39,347 nt of DNA, taken from Bacteroidales bacterium. Its GTDB lineage: Bacteria; Bacteroidota; Bacteroidia; Bacteroidales; WCHB1-69. The first letter of the stretch is position 1. Each line of letters opens with the position of its first letter. The DNA is taken from positions 1 through 39,347 of the forward strand of contig JAFRUI010000001.1 in assembly GCA_017438945.1 (NCBI GenBank). The letters run 5' to 3'. This document shows positions 14,764 to 23,303 of this stretch, in pieces. The notes beneath the pieces are model-generated. The model saw only the letters and a list, made by a program, of their open reading frames with translations, made no database searches and had not been told where the DNA came from. Both the position numbers and the translations under genes were made by a program.

Positions 14764-16200
14764 ATGAGACAGTCGTTTGCTTTGTATAGTATTTTATTCC
14801 TGTTGGCGGTAGGTAGTCTCTCCGCCCAGAATCTCGCTGGCTACTGGGAGGGCAAGATCGCTATCTCGAAGAAAGATTCCCTGACCGTCGGTTTGCAACT
14901 GGAATACCAGGCCGACACGCTCTATGCCGAATTGGACAGTCCCGACCAGTTTTTCTCGGGGCAACCGGTCTCGAGCCTGCGGTTCGCAGACTCCACCCTG
15001 TCGTTCCGCGTCCCCGACTTCAACCTGAGCTACGAAGGGCGGATTTCCTCTGACGGGCAGCGGTTCACGGGCGTGTGCACGCAATACGGGAAAAAGTTCG
15101 ACTGCATCCTGTCGCAGGGCGCGACACGGAAGCTGTTCCTGCGACCACAGACTCCCAAACCACCCTATCCGTACCGTACCGAGGAGGTCAATTTCCGCGA
15201 CCGCAGCGGCAAACGCCCGCTCATCAACGGCACGCTGACCCTGCCCGACAGCACGCCCAAAGGGCTCATCATCTTCATCAGCGGGTCGGGCTGGCAGGAC
15301 CGTGACGAGGCCATCTTCTCGCACCGTCCCTTCGCCGTCATCGCCGACACCCTCACCAAGGCCGGCTTCGCCACCTACCGCTACGACGACTTCCCTGTGG
15401 CCATCTTCCGCAAATCCACCACTTACGACTTTGCCGACGGCGTACGACTGATTCTGGACTCTCTATTGCAACGCAAAGACCTACAAGGAGTTAAAATCGG
15501 ATTGTTGGGTCACAGCGAGGGCAGTTTGGTGGCCAGCATGGTGGCGGCTGACGACCATCGAGTGGATTTCACCATCCACCTCGGCGGGATTGCGCAGCCG
15601 ATTGACGAAATCCTGCTCTACCAGAGTGAAGCCATCGCCCGTGCCTCAGGAGAACTGACGGAAAAGGAAATTGCGAACGGTAATGCCATCAACAAGCACA
15701 TCTACAGCATCGTGAAGATGTGTAAAAACAAAGATGAATGTGCGGAAAAGATCAGCAAAGTGTGGGACGAACTCGCTGCAAAACTCACCGACGAGGAGAA
15801 AGTCAAATACAACATGACACCGGAAAACAAATTCACGGCCATACAGACCTTTAGCTCGCCGTGGTACTACGAGCTTTTCCGCATCGACCCGAAAAAATAC
15901 CTCAAGAAAATCAAAACCCCAGTGTTTGCCATTTCGGGGCGGAAAGACTTGCAGATTGATGCGAACAGCACGGAGAAGATTATGGACAAATACTTGACCG
16001 GCAAGACGTTATACTACTTCTACAAGATGCCGGGGTTAAACCACCTGCTCCAGCCTTGCACTACAGGAAGCCCCGATGAATATGGACAGATTGAGACCAC
16101 CATTGCGTCCGAAGCGCTGGAGTCGATTGTACGTATTACAGAATTGTTCGCGAGATGTGGGCATCCCGTTCTGAAAGTAGTAAAAGAAAATAAAGAGTAA
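14764..16200 (+). CDS. Exported alpha/beta hydrolase
   Basis: The 478-residue protein has a signal peptide (MRQSFALYSILFLLAVGSLS, ending AQ), an N-terminal beta-rich domain of about 100 residues (LAGYWEGKIAI...) and a C-terminal alpha/beta hydrolase fold. The likely catalytic triad is Ser251 in G-H-S-E-G, Asp395 in ISGRKD and His427 in GLNHLLQP. An oxyanion-hole candidate is IFISGSGWQDRDE near residue 170. The fold covers esterases and S9-like peptidases; the substrate cannot be told. The start codon follows directly on a heptamer repeat tract, so no ordinary leader or ribosome-binding site is present. It is probably cotranscribed with the NUDIX gene 22 nt upstream. Confidence 0.82.
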   Translation: MRQSFALYSILFLLAVGSLSAQNLAGYWEGKIAISKKDSLTVGLQLEYQADTLYAELDSPDQFFSGQPVSSLRFADSTLSFRVPDFNLSYEGRISSDGQRFTGVCTQYGKKFDCILSQGATRKLFLRPQTPKPPYPYRTEEVNFRDRSGKRPLINGTLTLPDSTPKGLIIFISGSGWQDRDEAIFSHRPFAVIADTLTKAGFATYRYDDFPVAIFRKSTTYDFADGVRLILDSLLQRKDLQGVKIGLLGHSEGSLVASMVAADDHRVDFTIHLGGIAQPIDEILLYQSEAIARASGELTEKEIANGNAINKHIYSIVKMCKNKDECAEKISKVWDELAAKLTDEEKVKYNMTPENKFTAIQTFSSPWYYELFRIDPKKYLKKIKTPVFAISGRKDLQIDANSTEKIMDKYLTGKTLYYFYKMPGLNHLLQPCTTGSPDEYGQIETTIASEALESIVRITELFARCGHPVLKVVKENKE

Positions 16201-16218
16201 CGGGTTTCTGTCCCGTTA
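16198..16218 (+). terminator. Possible weak terminator hairpin
   Basis: TAACGGG and CCCGTTA form a 7-bp stem with a 7-nt loop that includes the stop codon of the hydrolase. There is no T-run after it, so termination here is uncertain. Confidence 0.35.
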
Positions 16219-16301
16219 TGCTGTTTGCGTCCGAAACGCCAATGCAAAGCCAATATAGCTCATTGATTTTCAATCATAAAACAAAAAAAAATTAGTTTCA
16301 T

Positions 16302-16330
16302 TGTAACATAATCACGGCTATGTGCGACAA
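16302..16330 (+). promoter_or_regulatory. ECF-sigma-like promoter before the FISUMP gene
   Basis: TGTAAC (16302-16307) and CGACAA (16325-16330) are separated by 17 bases, 47 bases before the ATG at 16378. The same two boxes, spacing and distance occur before the gene at 23304. No TAnnTTTG box is present. The shape (GTAAC/CGAC) resembles extracytoplasmic-function sigma promoters; the responsible factor is not in this window. Confidence 0.5.
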
Positions 16331-16377
16331 TGCAAGTATAGAGATGTTCCATCTTTAACCTTTAAACCTCAAACTTT

Positions 16378-17766
16378 ATGAAAAAACATCTGCTTATTGT
16401 ATTGGCGCCCTTGCTGGCAGCGGCGAGTCTGTCTGCCCAAACCGTCTCCCTCCAATTCACCGCCCGTGATGCCACCGACCATTACGTGCAGCTGGACAGC
16501 GTGACCATCACCAACTACACCCGAAGTTGGCAGGAGACTATCTTTTGGCCCGACACCACCCTCACCTTGCAGATCGGCGTGGGAATTGAAGATGCAGGAA
16601 CAGGGGGCATGCCGTCCCTGAAATTGTCGCAAAACAATCCGAACCCTTTCAGCGGCATGACCGAAGTGGAATTATCGGTGGCTGACAAGGGGGAAGTCAC
16701 GTTGGAAATATCTGATATAAACGGACGCATCATGGAGACTTTCCATGGAACGTCTCTACAACGTGGCATCCACCGTTTTCGTGTGGGACTTTCCACCGCC
16801 GGCACCTATATGATGACCGCCCGGCAGAGAGGCAGAGCCTCTTCCATCAAAATGGTGTGCAACGGTGGCTCTTCCAACAATATTGAGTATGTGGGACTGT
16901 CAACGGAACCTGCTTCCATGCTGAAATCCTTTACTACCAAACCGTTTGATCTCGGCGACATGATGGAATATGAGGGTTGTGCCGTGGTCAACGGCACAGA
17001 AGTGGTGAGCCAGACTGTTATGCAGGCACAGAACGCCTCGGAGACGGTCGTGCTGCGATTTACAGGAGTGGTTTCCGGCGACGGCATGCCCTGTCCAGAT
17101 GCGGCCACCGTGACCGACCACGAGGGTAATGTCTATAATACCGTGCAAATCGGCGGCAAGTGCTGGACCCGGGAGAACATGCGCTGCACCACTTCGCCGA
17201 ATGGATACCTCACGGCAGGCGGGAATCTGACCAGCTGCTACGTGGCTTATTACTACGATTACTCCTCTTCCCCGATCCCTTTGGTTGACCGAGGTCTGTT
17301 GTACAACTGGGCGGGCGCAATGGACACCACCGCAACCACCTACTTCTCCGACTCGTTCATTGGCCGCAGGGGCATCTGTCCGGCCGGTTGGCACGTGCCC
17401 GATGATGACGAATGGGCCAATCTGTTCAACTATGTGAGCAACATTAGCGCCTACAGGTGCAACGACAACCCCTCATACATTGCCAAGTCCTTAGCTTCCA
17501 AACAGTATTGGGACACTTTCTCGGGCAACTGTGTGCCGGGCAACAACCACGACGACAACAATACCACAGGATTCTCCGCTGTCCCTGCGGGAGGCGGTCA
17601 GACCACGTCGTTCAGCAGTTCCGGTTTTGAAACCCTTTTCTGGACCTCTACGTCCTACAACGGTGCCTTCGCGACTCACTACAGCATAGCTGCCATTCGT
17701 GCAACCATTTATAAGTCCGACACCAACAAACAATACGGCCGTTCCGTCCGCTGCCTCCGCGACTAA
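16378..17766 (+). CDS. FISUMP-domain surface protein with an internal sorting-domain-like module
   Basis: The 462-residue protein has a signal peptide (MKKHLLIVLAPLLAAASLSA). Its C-terminal half, about residues 239-462, is a Fibrobacter succinogenes major paralogous (FISUMP) domain, recognised by GGKCWTRENM, GLLYNWAGAM, CPAGWHVPDDDEWANL, GFSAVPAGG, FWTSTSYNG and the ending GRSVRCLRD. Residues 78-160 look like a T9SS type A sorting domain or FlgD-like module (LSQNNPNPFSGMTEVELSV, ISDINGRIMET, STAGTYMM), but sit in the N-terminal half instead of at the end. The role of FISUMP domains is not established; surface binding is often assumed. The gene stands alone, with an ECF-like promoter upstream. 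Confidence 0.85.
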   Translation: MKKHLLIVLAPLLAAASLSAQTVSLQFTARDATDHYVQLDSVTITNYTRSWQETIFWPDTTLTLQIGVGIEDAGTGGMPSLKLSQNNPNPFSGMTEVELSVADKGEVTLEISDINGRIMETFHGTSLQRGIHRFRVGLSTAGTYMMTARQRGRASSIKMVCNGGSSNNIEYVGLSTEPASMLKSFTTKPFDLGDMMEYEGCAVVNGTEVVSQTVMQAQNASETVVLRFTGVVSGDGMPCPDAATVTDHEGNVYNTVQIGGKCWTRENMRCTTSPNGYLTAGGNLTSCYVAYYYDYSSSPIPLVDRGLLYNWAGAMDTTATTYFSDSFIGRRGICPAGWHVPDDDEWANLFNYVSNISAYRCNDNPSYIAKSLASKQYWDTFSGNCVPGNNHDDNNTTGFSAVPAGGGQTTSFSSSGFETLFWTSTSYNGAFATHYSIAAIRATIYKSDTNKQYGRSVRCLRD

Positions 17767-17846
17767 TCTTCAGACATCGGCCTGCGACCAAACGCCTAAT
17801 CATCTTACCCTCCCCATCTTTTTTTCACATTTTTTCAACAATCCAC

Positions 17847-17885
17847 AACGGCAAAAGTATATTTTATACCTTTGCCGTTTTATTA
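17847..17885 (+). terminator. Bipartite hairpin that also carries a -7 box
   Basis: AACGGCAAA pairs with TTTGCCGTT (9 bp) and inside it GTATA pairs with TATAC (5 bp), with one A-C mismatch and a 3-nt loop, followed by TTTATTA. It could terminate the FISUMP transcript 80 nt after its stop. The right arm also holds the promoter box of the next gene. Confidence 0.55.
17867..17874 (+). promoter_or_regulatory. -7 promoter box before the TonB/DUF5689 operon
   Basis: TACCTTTG fits TAnnTTTG, 36 nt before the ATG at 17911. A second box in the opposite orientation (TACTTTTG on the minus strand, 17852-17859) lies in the left arm of the same palindrome. Confidence 0.6.
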
Positions 17886-17910
17886 CATAAGGATTATAAT
17901 TTTATCAAAT

Positions 17911-20454
17911 ATGAAGAAATTCCTACTACTGACGGTTTTGGCCCTTTTCTGTTGCGGCAGTGTTTTCGCCCAAGAGAACAAGACGGACAAAAAAGGCAAG
18001 AAAAAACAGAAAACAGAGGTGGTGAACGACGGCGAGAGTCCGGCGGAAAACACACCCGTGGTGAACGAGGACTCGGACGACGACGACCTCGACAGCGGCG
18101 GCGGGCAGTATGTTCCGAGTTTGCTCCATAGCAGCCAGGATGTCTATACCAACAACACCTCCTACACGTTCAGCATTGCCTACTTCCGGATGCGCGGTTA
18201 CGACAACCGCTACCAGGGCGTGTTCGCCAACGGTTTCGAAATGAACAACATGGTGACGGGACGTGCCAATTTCTCGCAATGGGGCGGGTTGAACCATATC
18301 TTCCGCTATCCGGAGAATGTCAGCGGGTTGAACATGGCGACCTTCGATTTCGGTGATATCGGCGGGTGCAGCAACTACAATTTGCGGGCCAGCAACTTCC
18401 GCAAGCAAGTGCGCGCCACCTACTCACTGTCGAACCGCACCTACACCAACCGTTTGATGCTTACGGGCAGCACCGGGCTCACCGCCAAAGGCTGGGCCAT
18501 CACCGGTTCCTTGTCGGCGCGTTTCGGCAATGAACTGGCATACGTGGACGGAACCTCATACACCGGTTTCGCGGGTTTCGTGGCTGCCGAGAAAAAAATC
18601 AACTCCCAACACTGGCTCAATCTCGCGGCATTCGCCTCCTACATCCAGCGCGGCATGCAGTCCAACTCTGTGCAGGAGGCCTACGACCTGCTTGGCAACA
18701 ACTACTACAACGCCAACTGGGGTTGGTATCAGGGCAAACAGCGCAATGCCCGCGTGCGCACGCAATGCGAACCCACCTTCCTGTTGACCCACAACTTCAA
18801 CTCCGCAAACAACAAGGTCAACATTCAGACCACCGCAGGACTCTCTTTCGGTTTCAACAACACCACTTCTCTCAACTGGTACGATGCCCAGGACCCAAGA
18901 CCGGACTACTACCGCTATCTCCCGAGCTACCAGATTGACGGCACGGACACCACACAAGCATACTATGATGTGCTTGCGCTGTGGCAGAACAACGACCAAA
19001 GCTACACCCAGATCAACTGGGACCATCTCTATACCGTCAACCAGACAGCCGCGCTGCAAGGCAAACGTGCCCAGTACATGGTGGAGAACCGTCGTTACGA
19101 CCAGCTGACGGGCGGAATCAGCACCAATCTGAACTGGTCCATCAACGAGCATTGGAAGCTCTATGCCGGTGCCTCCGTGAACCATTTCAAACAGCACAAC
19201 TACAAGACCATCGAAGATCTTTTAGGCGGTGCATATTGGCTTGACGTCGACAAGTTCTCCGAAGGAGACTTCCCGGCAGACCAGAACGTGCAGTACAACG
19301 ACCTGCTCCATATCGGCGACACACTCCACGAGGGCGATGTTTTCGGCTACGACTATGACTACCAAGTCTTCAAACAAAAAGTATGGGGCATGGTGAAGGC
19401 CACATACAATCATTGGGACTTCTATTTCGGTCTTCAGTTCGGTGCCTCGGAGCTGTGGCGCGAAGGACACATGCAGAACGGCCGCTTCCCCGACAATTCC
19501 TACGGCCGGTCGGAGACGCGAATTTATATGGACAACGGCGCGAGAGCCGGTGTCACCTACAAAATCAACGGTCGTAACTACATTGTCCTCAACGGTTTGG
19601 GAGAAACCAAGTCTCCGAACATCCTCAACTCGTTCCTTTCGCCTCGTATCAACAACAAATTCGTTGACAACCTGACCTACGAGACCATCTTCTCCGGTGA
19701 CCTTTCCTACGTGCTCAACTATCCGGTCATCAAGTTGCGGGCGACGGTCTTCGGCACGAAAATCAACAATTCCACGCGACTGATCAGCTTCTACAACGAC
19801 GACATGTCGAGTATGGTCAACTACGCCATCTCGGGCATCGATGAGTTGCATGTTGGCGTGGAAGCCGGAACGGAGATCAAACTGGGCAGCATGTTCTCGC
19901 TGATCTTGGCGGGCACCTGGGCCGACTATCGCTACACCGACCGCGCCCACGTGACGATGAACGCCGAGAACGGTGTCGATTTCGACGGGCAGGTGGAACG
20001 CACGGTCTATTGGAAGAACTACCACGTGGCCGGCACCCCGCAAGTGGCCGCCACCGGAGGCCTGAAGTTCAACTACAACTATTGGTGGGTGAACATCAAC
20101 TGCAACTGGTTCGACAAGATTTATTGCGACCTGAACCCCGAGCGCAGAACCTCCACTGCCCGCGGCTCTTTGGACCAAGATTCCGAACTCTACCATTTAA
20201 TAGCTGACCAGACCCGCATGAAAGGGCAGTTCACGATGGACGTCTCTGTGAGCAAGTCGTGGCGCATCAAGCACAAATACAACATCGGCTTCAACGCCAG
20301 CGTCACCAATTTGCTGAACAACAAAAAGTTAGTAACCACCGCGTGGGAGCAGTACCGTTTCGACTACACCAACTACAACGTCAACAAATACGCTAACAAA
20401 TACTACTACGCTTTCGGTACAACGTTCTATTTGGGTATTAATTTCCAGATGTAG
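17911..20454 (+). CDS. TonB-dependent receptor of the DUF5689-lipoprotein system
   Basis: The 847-residue protein has a signal peptide (MKKFLLLTVLALFCCGSVFA). A Lys-rich then acidic linker follows (KKGKKKQK ... DSDDDDLDSGGG), and a plug-like domain starts near residue 65 (FRMRGYDNRYQGVFANGFEM, then FDFGDIGGCSNYNLRASN). The rest is barrel, ending in FGTTFYLGINFQM. The usual CarboxypepD_reg domain is missing. It sits directly before two lipoproteins with DUF5689-like OB folds, an arrangement I recognise from other Bacteroidota; the cargo is not known. The frame runs back to 17872, but that start lies in the promoter hairpin and gives no signal peptide, so ATG 17911 is used. It is separated from the first lipoprotein by 73 nt of repeats. 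Confidence 0.85.
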   Translation: MKKFLLLTVLALFCCGSVFAQENKTDKKGKKKQKTEVVNDGESPAENTPVVNEDSDDDDLDSGGGQYVPSLLHSSQDVYTNNTSYTFSIAYFRMRGYDNRYQGVFANGFEMNNMVTGRANFSQWGGLNHIFRYPENVSGLNMATFDFGDIGGCSNYNLRASNFRKQVRATYSLSNRTYTNRLMLTGSTGLTAKGWAITGSLSARFGNELAYVDGTSYTGFAGFVAAEKKINSQHWLNLAAFASYIQRGMQSNSVQEAYDLLGNNYYNANWGWYQGKQRNARVRTQCEPTFLLTHNFNSANNKVNIQTTAGLSFGFNNTTSLNWYDAQDPRPDYYRYLPSYQIDGTDTTQAYYDVLALWQNNDQSYTQINWDHLYTVNQTAALQGKRAQYMVENRRYDQLTGGISTNLNWSINEHWKLYAGASVNHFKQHNYKTIEDLLGGAYWLDVDKFSEGDFPADQNVQYNDLLHIGDTLHEGDVFGYDYDYQVFKQKVWGMVKATYNHWDFYFGLQFGASELWREGHMQNGRFPDNSYGRSETRIYMDNGARAGVTYKINGRNYIVLNGLGETKSPNILNSFLSPRINNKFVDNLTYETIFSGDLSYVLNYPVIKLRATVFGTKINNSTRLISFYNDDMSSMVNYAISGIDELHVGVEAGTEIKLGSMFSLILAGTWADYRYTDRAHVTMNAENGVDFDGQVERTVYWKNYHVAGTPQVAATGGLKFNYNYWWVNINCNWFDKIYCDLNPERRTSTARGSLDQDSELYHLIADQTRMKGQFTMDVSVSKSWRIKHKYNIGFNASVTNLLNNKKLVTTAWEQYRFDYTNYNVNKYANKYYYAFGTTFYLGINFQM

Positions 20455-20520
20455 GCGATGAAGGAACGATGAATGAAAGATGAATGAAAGATGAATATAC
20501 GATGAATAAAAGATGAATTT
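20455..20520 (+). repeat. GATGAAT-containing tandem repeat
   Basis: Five spaced copies of GATGAAT, two of them in an 11-nt unit, fill the space between the receptor and the lipoprotein gene. The last copy supplies a spurious in-frame ATG at 20513 upstream of the true start. Confidence 0.75.
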
Positions 20521-20527
20521 GTATAAT

Positions 20528-21778
20528 ATGAAAAAAATATCGATAATAGTAATTGCAATCGCAGCCATCCTTACCGGCTGTAATTTGGATCCCGATGTGG
20601 CCCCCATGCCCACCTTCGTCGGGGAGGCCAACACCACTATCGCCGAGCTGCTCGCCATGCACACCATCCGCTCGGAGGATTCCTACGATTCCATCCCCGT
20701 GGGGTCGAACATCATCATCTGCGGTTACGTCACCACCTCCGACGAGTGGGGCAACAACTACAAGTACCTCAACATCGAGGATGAAACCGGCGGCATCCAG
20801 ATCAAAATCGACAACAAAGCCCTGTACCACAAATACAGAATCGGGCAGAAACTCTATGTAAAATGCGACGGATTAGTGCTGGGCGACTACCGCAAGCTGC
20901 CACAGCTCGGCCTTTGGGCAAACGGTTCCATGCAGGCTATCCCGTCGTTCAAGACATATCTCTACCTTTTCCCCGACGGTTCCCCCATGGGTGCGCCCAA
21001 TCCCATCGTGATGACCTCCATCCCGTCTGCCAACGAAATCCCAAGCACCATGTACAACCGGCGCGTTATCCTGCAGGGAGCCACATTCGTGGAAGGCGGT
21101 TTGGCCACTTTCTCGGATCCTGGCGCTGCCACCAGCCACGACATCAAGATGGCGGACGGCACCACTGTCACGCTGAGAACCAGCAACTACGCCACTTTCG
21201 CCAGCGAGATGCTGCCCGTAGGCACTGGCGAAATCACCGGCATTCTCACTCGATACAACAACTACGTACAGCTCGTTATCAATAGTCCCGCTGATCTGGT
21301 GGGCTTCACCGTTCCCTTGGAGCGGCAGACCGTCTTCAGTGTCAATTACGCCAACGCCTTCAACGAAGGATGGATCCAGACTGGCAGCGGCAACCCCTGG
21401 CAAACCCTGGTGAACAGCAGCTTCAGCGGCTTCTTCGTCAACCCGTCCGCTGACGAGGACCACTACCTGATCTCCCCGGCCATCAACCTGAACAGCACCG
21501 AAAGTCCGGAGCTGAGTTTCACGCACCGCGCCCCGCAGGGCTTCGACCCCAACACCATGATGTGCTTCTACACCCCTGAATACACCGGCGATGTGAACAC
21601 CACCCTCTGGATCCCGCTGCCGCTCACCGCTTCCAACGGGGTCACGACTTCTGTGAACGAACTTTTCGCCCTGCCCGAAGGCGCCCAAGCCTCCAACTTC
21701 CGCCTGATGTTCCATATCACGAACGCCTCTTCGTCATGGTACCTTTCGGATATCAAGATCACGGGATTGGTGAGATAG
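20528..21778 (+). CDS. DUF5689-type OB-fold lipoprotein, first copy
   Basis: The 416-residue protein has a lipoprotein signal (MKKISIIVIAIAAILTGC, lipobox LTGC), so it should be lipid-anchored and perhaps surface-exposed. Residues about 35-250 are DUF5689-like with an OB-fold look: ELLAMHTI, then IICGYVTTSDEWGNNYKYLN and IEDETGGIQIKID. The C-terminal part (about 270-416: FNEGWIQTGSGNPWQTLV ... YLISPAINL ... WYLSDIKITGLVR) looks like a choice-of-anchor J / cleaved-adhesin beta-sandwich. It follows the TonB receptor and is paralogous to the next gene. A binding partner role for the receptor is inference from position. ATG 20513 in the repeat is possible but would push the lipobox away from the N-terminus. 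Confidence 0.8.
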   Translation: MKKISIIVIAIAAILTGCNLDPDVAPMPTFVGEANTTIAELLAMHTIRSEDSYDSIPVGSNIIICGYVTTSDEWGNNYKYLNIEDETGGIQIKIDNKALYHKYRIGQKLYVKCDGLVLGDYRKLPQLGLWANGSMQAIPSFKTYLYLFPDGSPMGAPNPIVMTSIPSANEIPSTMYNRRVILQGATFVEGGLATFSDPGAATSHDIKMADGTTVTLRTSNYATFASEMLPVGTGEITGILTRYNNYVQLVINSPADLVGFTVPLERQTVFSVNYANAFNEGWIQTGSGNPWQTLVNSSFSGFFVNPSADEDHYLISPAINLNSTESPELSFTHRAPQGFDPNTMMCFYTPEYTGDVNTTLWIPLPLTASNGVTTSVNELFALPEGAQASNFRLMFHITNASSSWYLSDIKITGLVR

Positions 21779-21884
21779 GACTTAAGACTGAGGACTTTGA
21801 TATTGAAAATTATCAAGGTGACATAAAATAAAGCCAATAGCTAAAAGATAATAGCTGATTATAAACAGAGATAAAAGTAAAAAA

Positions 21885-23165
21885 ATGAAAAATAGAACAT
21901 TATTTGTGATTTTAGTCTGTATGGTGCTGGCGGGTTGCAACCGCTGGGAAGCTCCCGAGTTGACCGCTCCCGTATATGACGGGCCTGCCGCCAACAAGAC
22001 CATCGCTGACATCAAGGCAATGCACCCGTCCTTGGGCAATGGCACCCAAGACTCCATCTGCCGGTACGACGAACAATTCATCGTCAAAGCCGTGGTGGTC
22101 AGCTCCGACGAGGGCGGCAACTGCTACAAGTACCTCACCGTCCAGGACGAGACCGGCGGCATCGAGATCGCCATCGACCGTTCCAGTCTCTACAACGATT
22201 ATCCCGTGGGGCAGACAGTCTATCTCAACTGCGCCGGGCTTATTGTGGGCGATTACCACAACAAATACCAGGTCGGCTGGGTGTATCAGGGTTCTGTGGG
22301 CCGTATCGCGCCCGCCGCGCTCGACCGCTATCTGAGTAAAGACGGGCTGCCTGACCTGAACAACCCGCTGGTGGCCCATCCCATCGAAATCAACGGTTCC
22401 AGCGACCTTACGGCCGAGAACGTGAACTGCCTGGTGAAGATTGACGGATGCAAGTTCGATGCTGCAGACAACGGATTGCCTTTGTCGAACAACGATTTCA
22501 CCACCGACCGAAATGTGACTTTCAACGGAGGAAGCATCACCGTACGTACCAGTAACTATGCCTACTTCCGCAACACCCTCATCGATGCCAGCAAAGAATA
22601 CTGCCTATACGGCATCCTGAGTGTTTACAACTCCACCTACCAGCTCACTCTGCGCACCAAGAATGACATCCAGTTCTCCAGTGCCTCACAGGTCGAGACG
22701 ATCGCGGACCTCACCTTCGACGCGAACTGTTTCACTTCTGGCGGCTGGTCGCAGTATCCTGACAACCAGTCGTGGAAATTCCAGGCATACGGTGGCAACA
22801 ACTTCGTCTATCACAACACCGCCACAGAAAGCTGCGACGACTGGCTCATCTCGCCGGAGATGACTCTCGGTGACTTGAACGGCGCCCAGCTCTTCCTCGA
22901 TCACCAGAACAACGTGGGCGGCAGTCCGGCGACCTACTACCAGGTCTATTACTCCACCACCTACAACGGCGGTGCCTTCAACGAGAGCGAATGGACGGCC
23001 TTCAACCCGAACCTGAACAACTACCCGAGCAGTTTCGGCCTCAGCAACGGTTTGGATTTGAGCGCTATCGGCAGTCAGAAGTTCCGCATCGCACTCCGCT
23101 ACCGCAAGAGCGGCACCGCCGACGGCACCCGCTGGGCAGTTCGAGGCGTGAAGATTACGCGATAA
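21885..23165 (+). CDS. DUF5689-type OB-fold lipoprotein, second copy
   Basis: The 426-residue protein has a lipoprotein signal (MKNRTLFVILVCMVLAGC, lipobox LAGC) and the same architecture as the preceding gene. The DUF5689/OB region carries DIKAMHPSLG, VVSSDEGGNCYKYLTVQD, ETGGIEIAID and LNCAGLIVGDYHNKYQVG. The C-terminal domain has CDDWLISPEMTLGDLNGAQL and ends WAVRGVKITR, again a choice-of-anchor J type sandwich. Block-by-block similarity to 20528-21778 shows an old tandem duplication with strong divergence. It is the last gene of the receptor-lipoprotein unit; no clear terminator follows. Confidence 0.8.
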   Translation: MKNRTLFVILVCMVLAGCNRWEAPELTAPVYDGPAANKTIADIKAMHPSLGNGTQDSICRYDEQFIVKAVVVSSDEGGNCYKYLTVQDETGGIEIAIDRSSLYNDYPVGQTVYLNCAGLIVGDYHNKYQVGWVYQGSVGRIAPAALDRYLSKDGLPDLNNPLVAHPIEINGSSDLTAENVNCLVKIDGCKFDAADNGLPLSNNDFTTDRNVTFNGGSITVRTSNYAYFRNTLIDASKEYCLYGILSVYNSTYQLTLRTKNDIQFSSASQVETIADLTFDANCFTSGGWSQYPDNQSWKFQAYGGNNFVYHNTATESCDDWLISPEMTLGDLNGAQLFLDHQNNVGGSPATYYQVYYSTTYNGGAFNESEWTAFNPNLNNYPSSFGLSNGLDLSAIGSQKFRIALRYRKSGTADGTRWAVRGVKITR

Positions 23166-23225
23166 GGCAATCATTTACGACAAAACAACTGATATCCATA
23201 TTGTTACAAAAAAATTAATTTTGAA

Positions 23226-23254
23226 TGTAACAAAATTACCGTTTGGTACGACAA
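23226..23254 (+). promoter_or_regulatory. ECF-sigma-like promoter before the type B cargo gene
   Basis: TGTAAC (23226-23231) and CGACAA (23249-23254) are 17 bases apart and 49 bases before the ATG at 23304, matching the element at 16302-16330. TTGTTACA at 23201-23208 forms an inverted repeat with TGTAACAA at 23226-23233, so the -35-like box could also be an operator arm. Confidence 0.5.
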
Positions 23255-23303
23255 AACATTACGGGGAGGTAATACCCGAAATAATCAACTGTAAACCAAA
23301 AGG

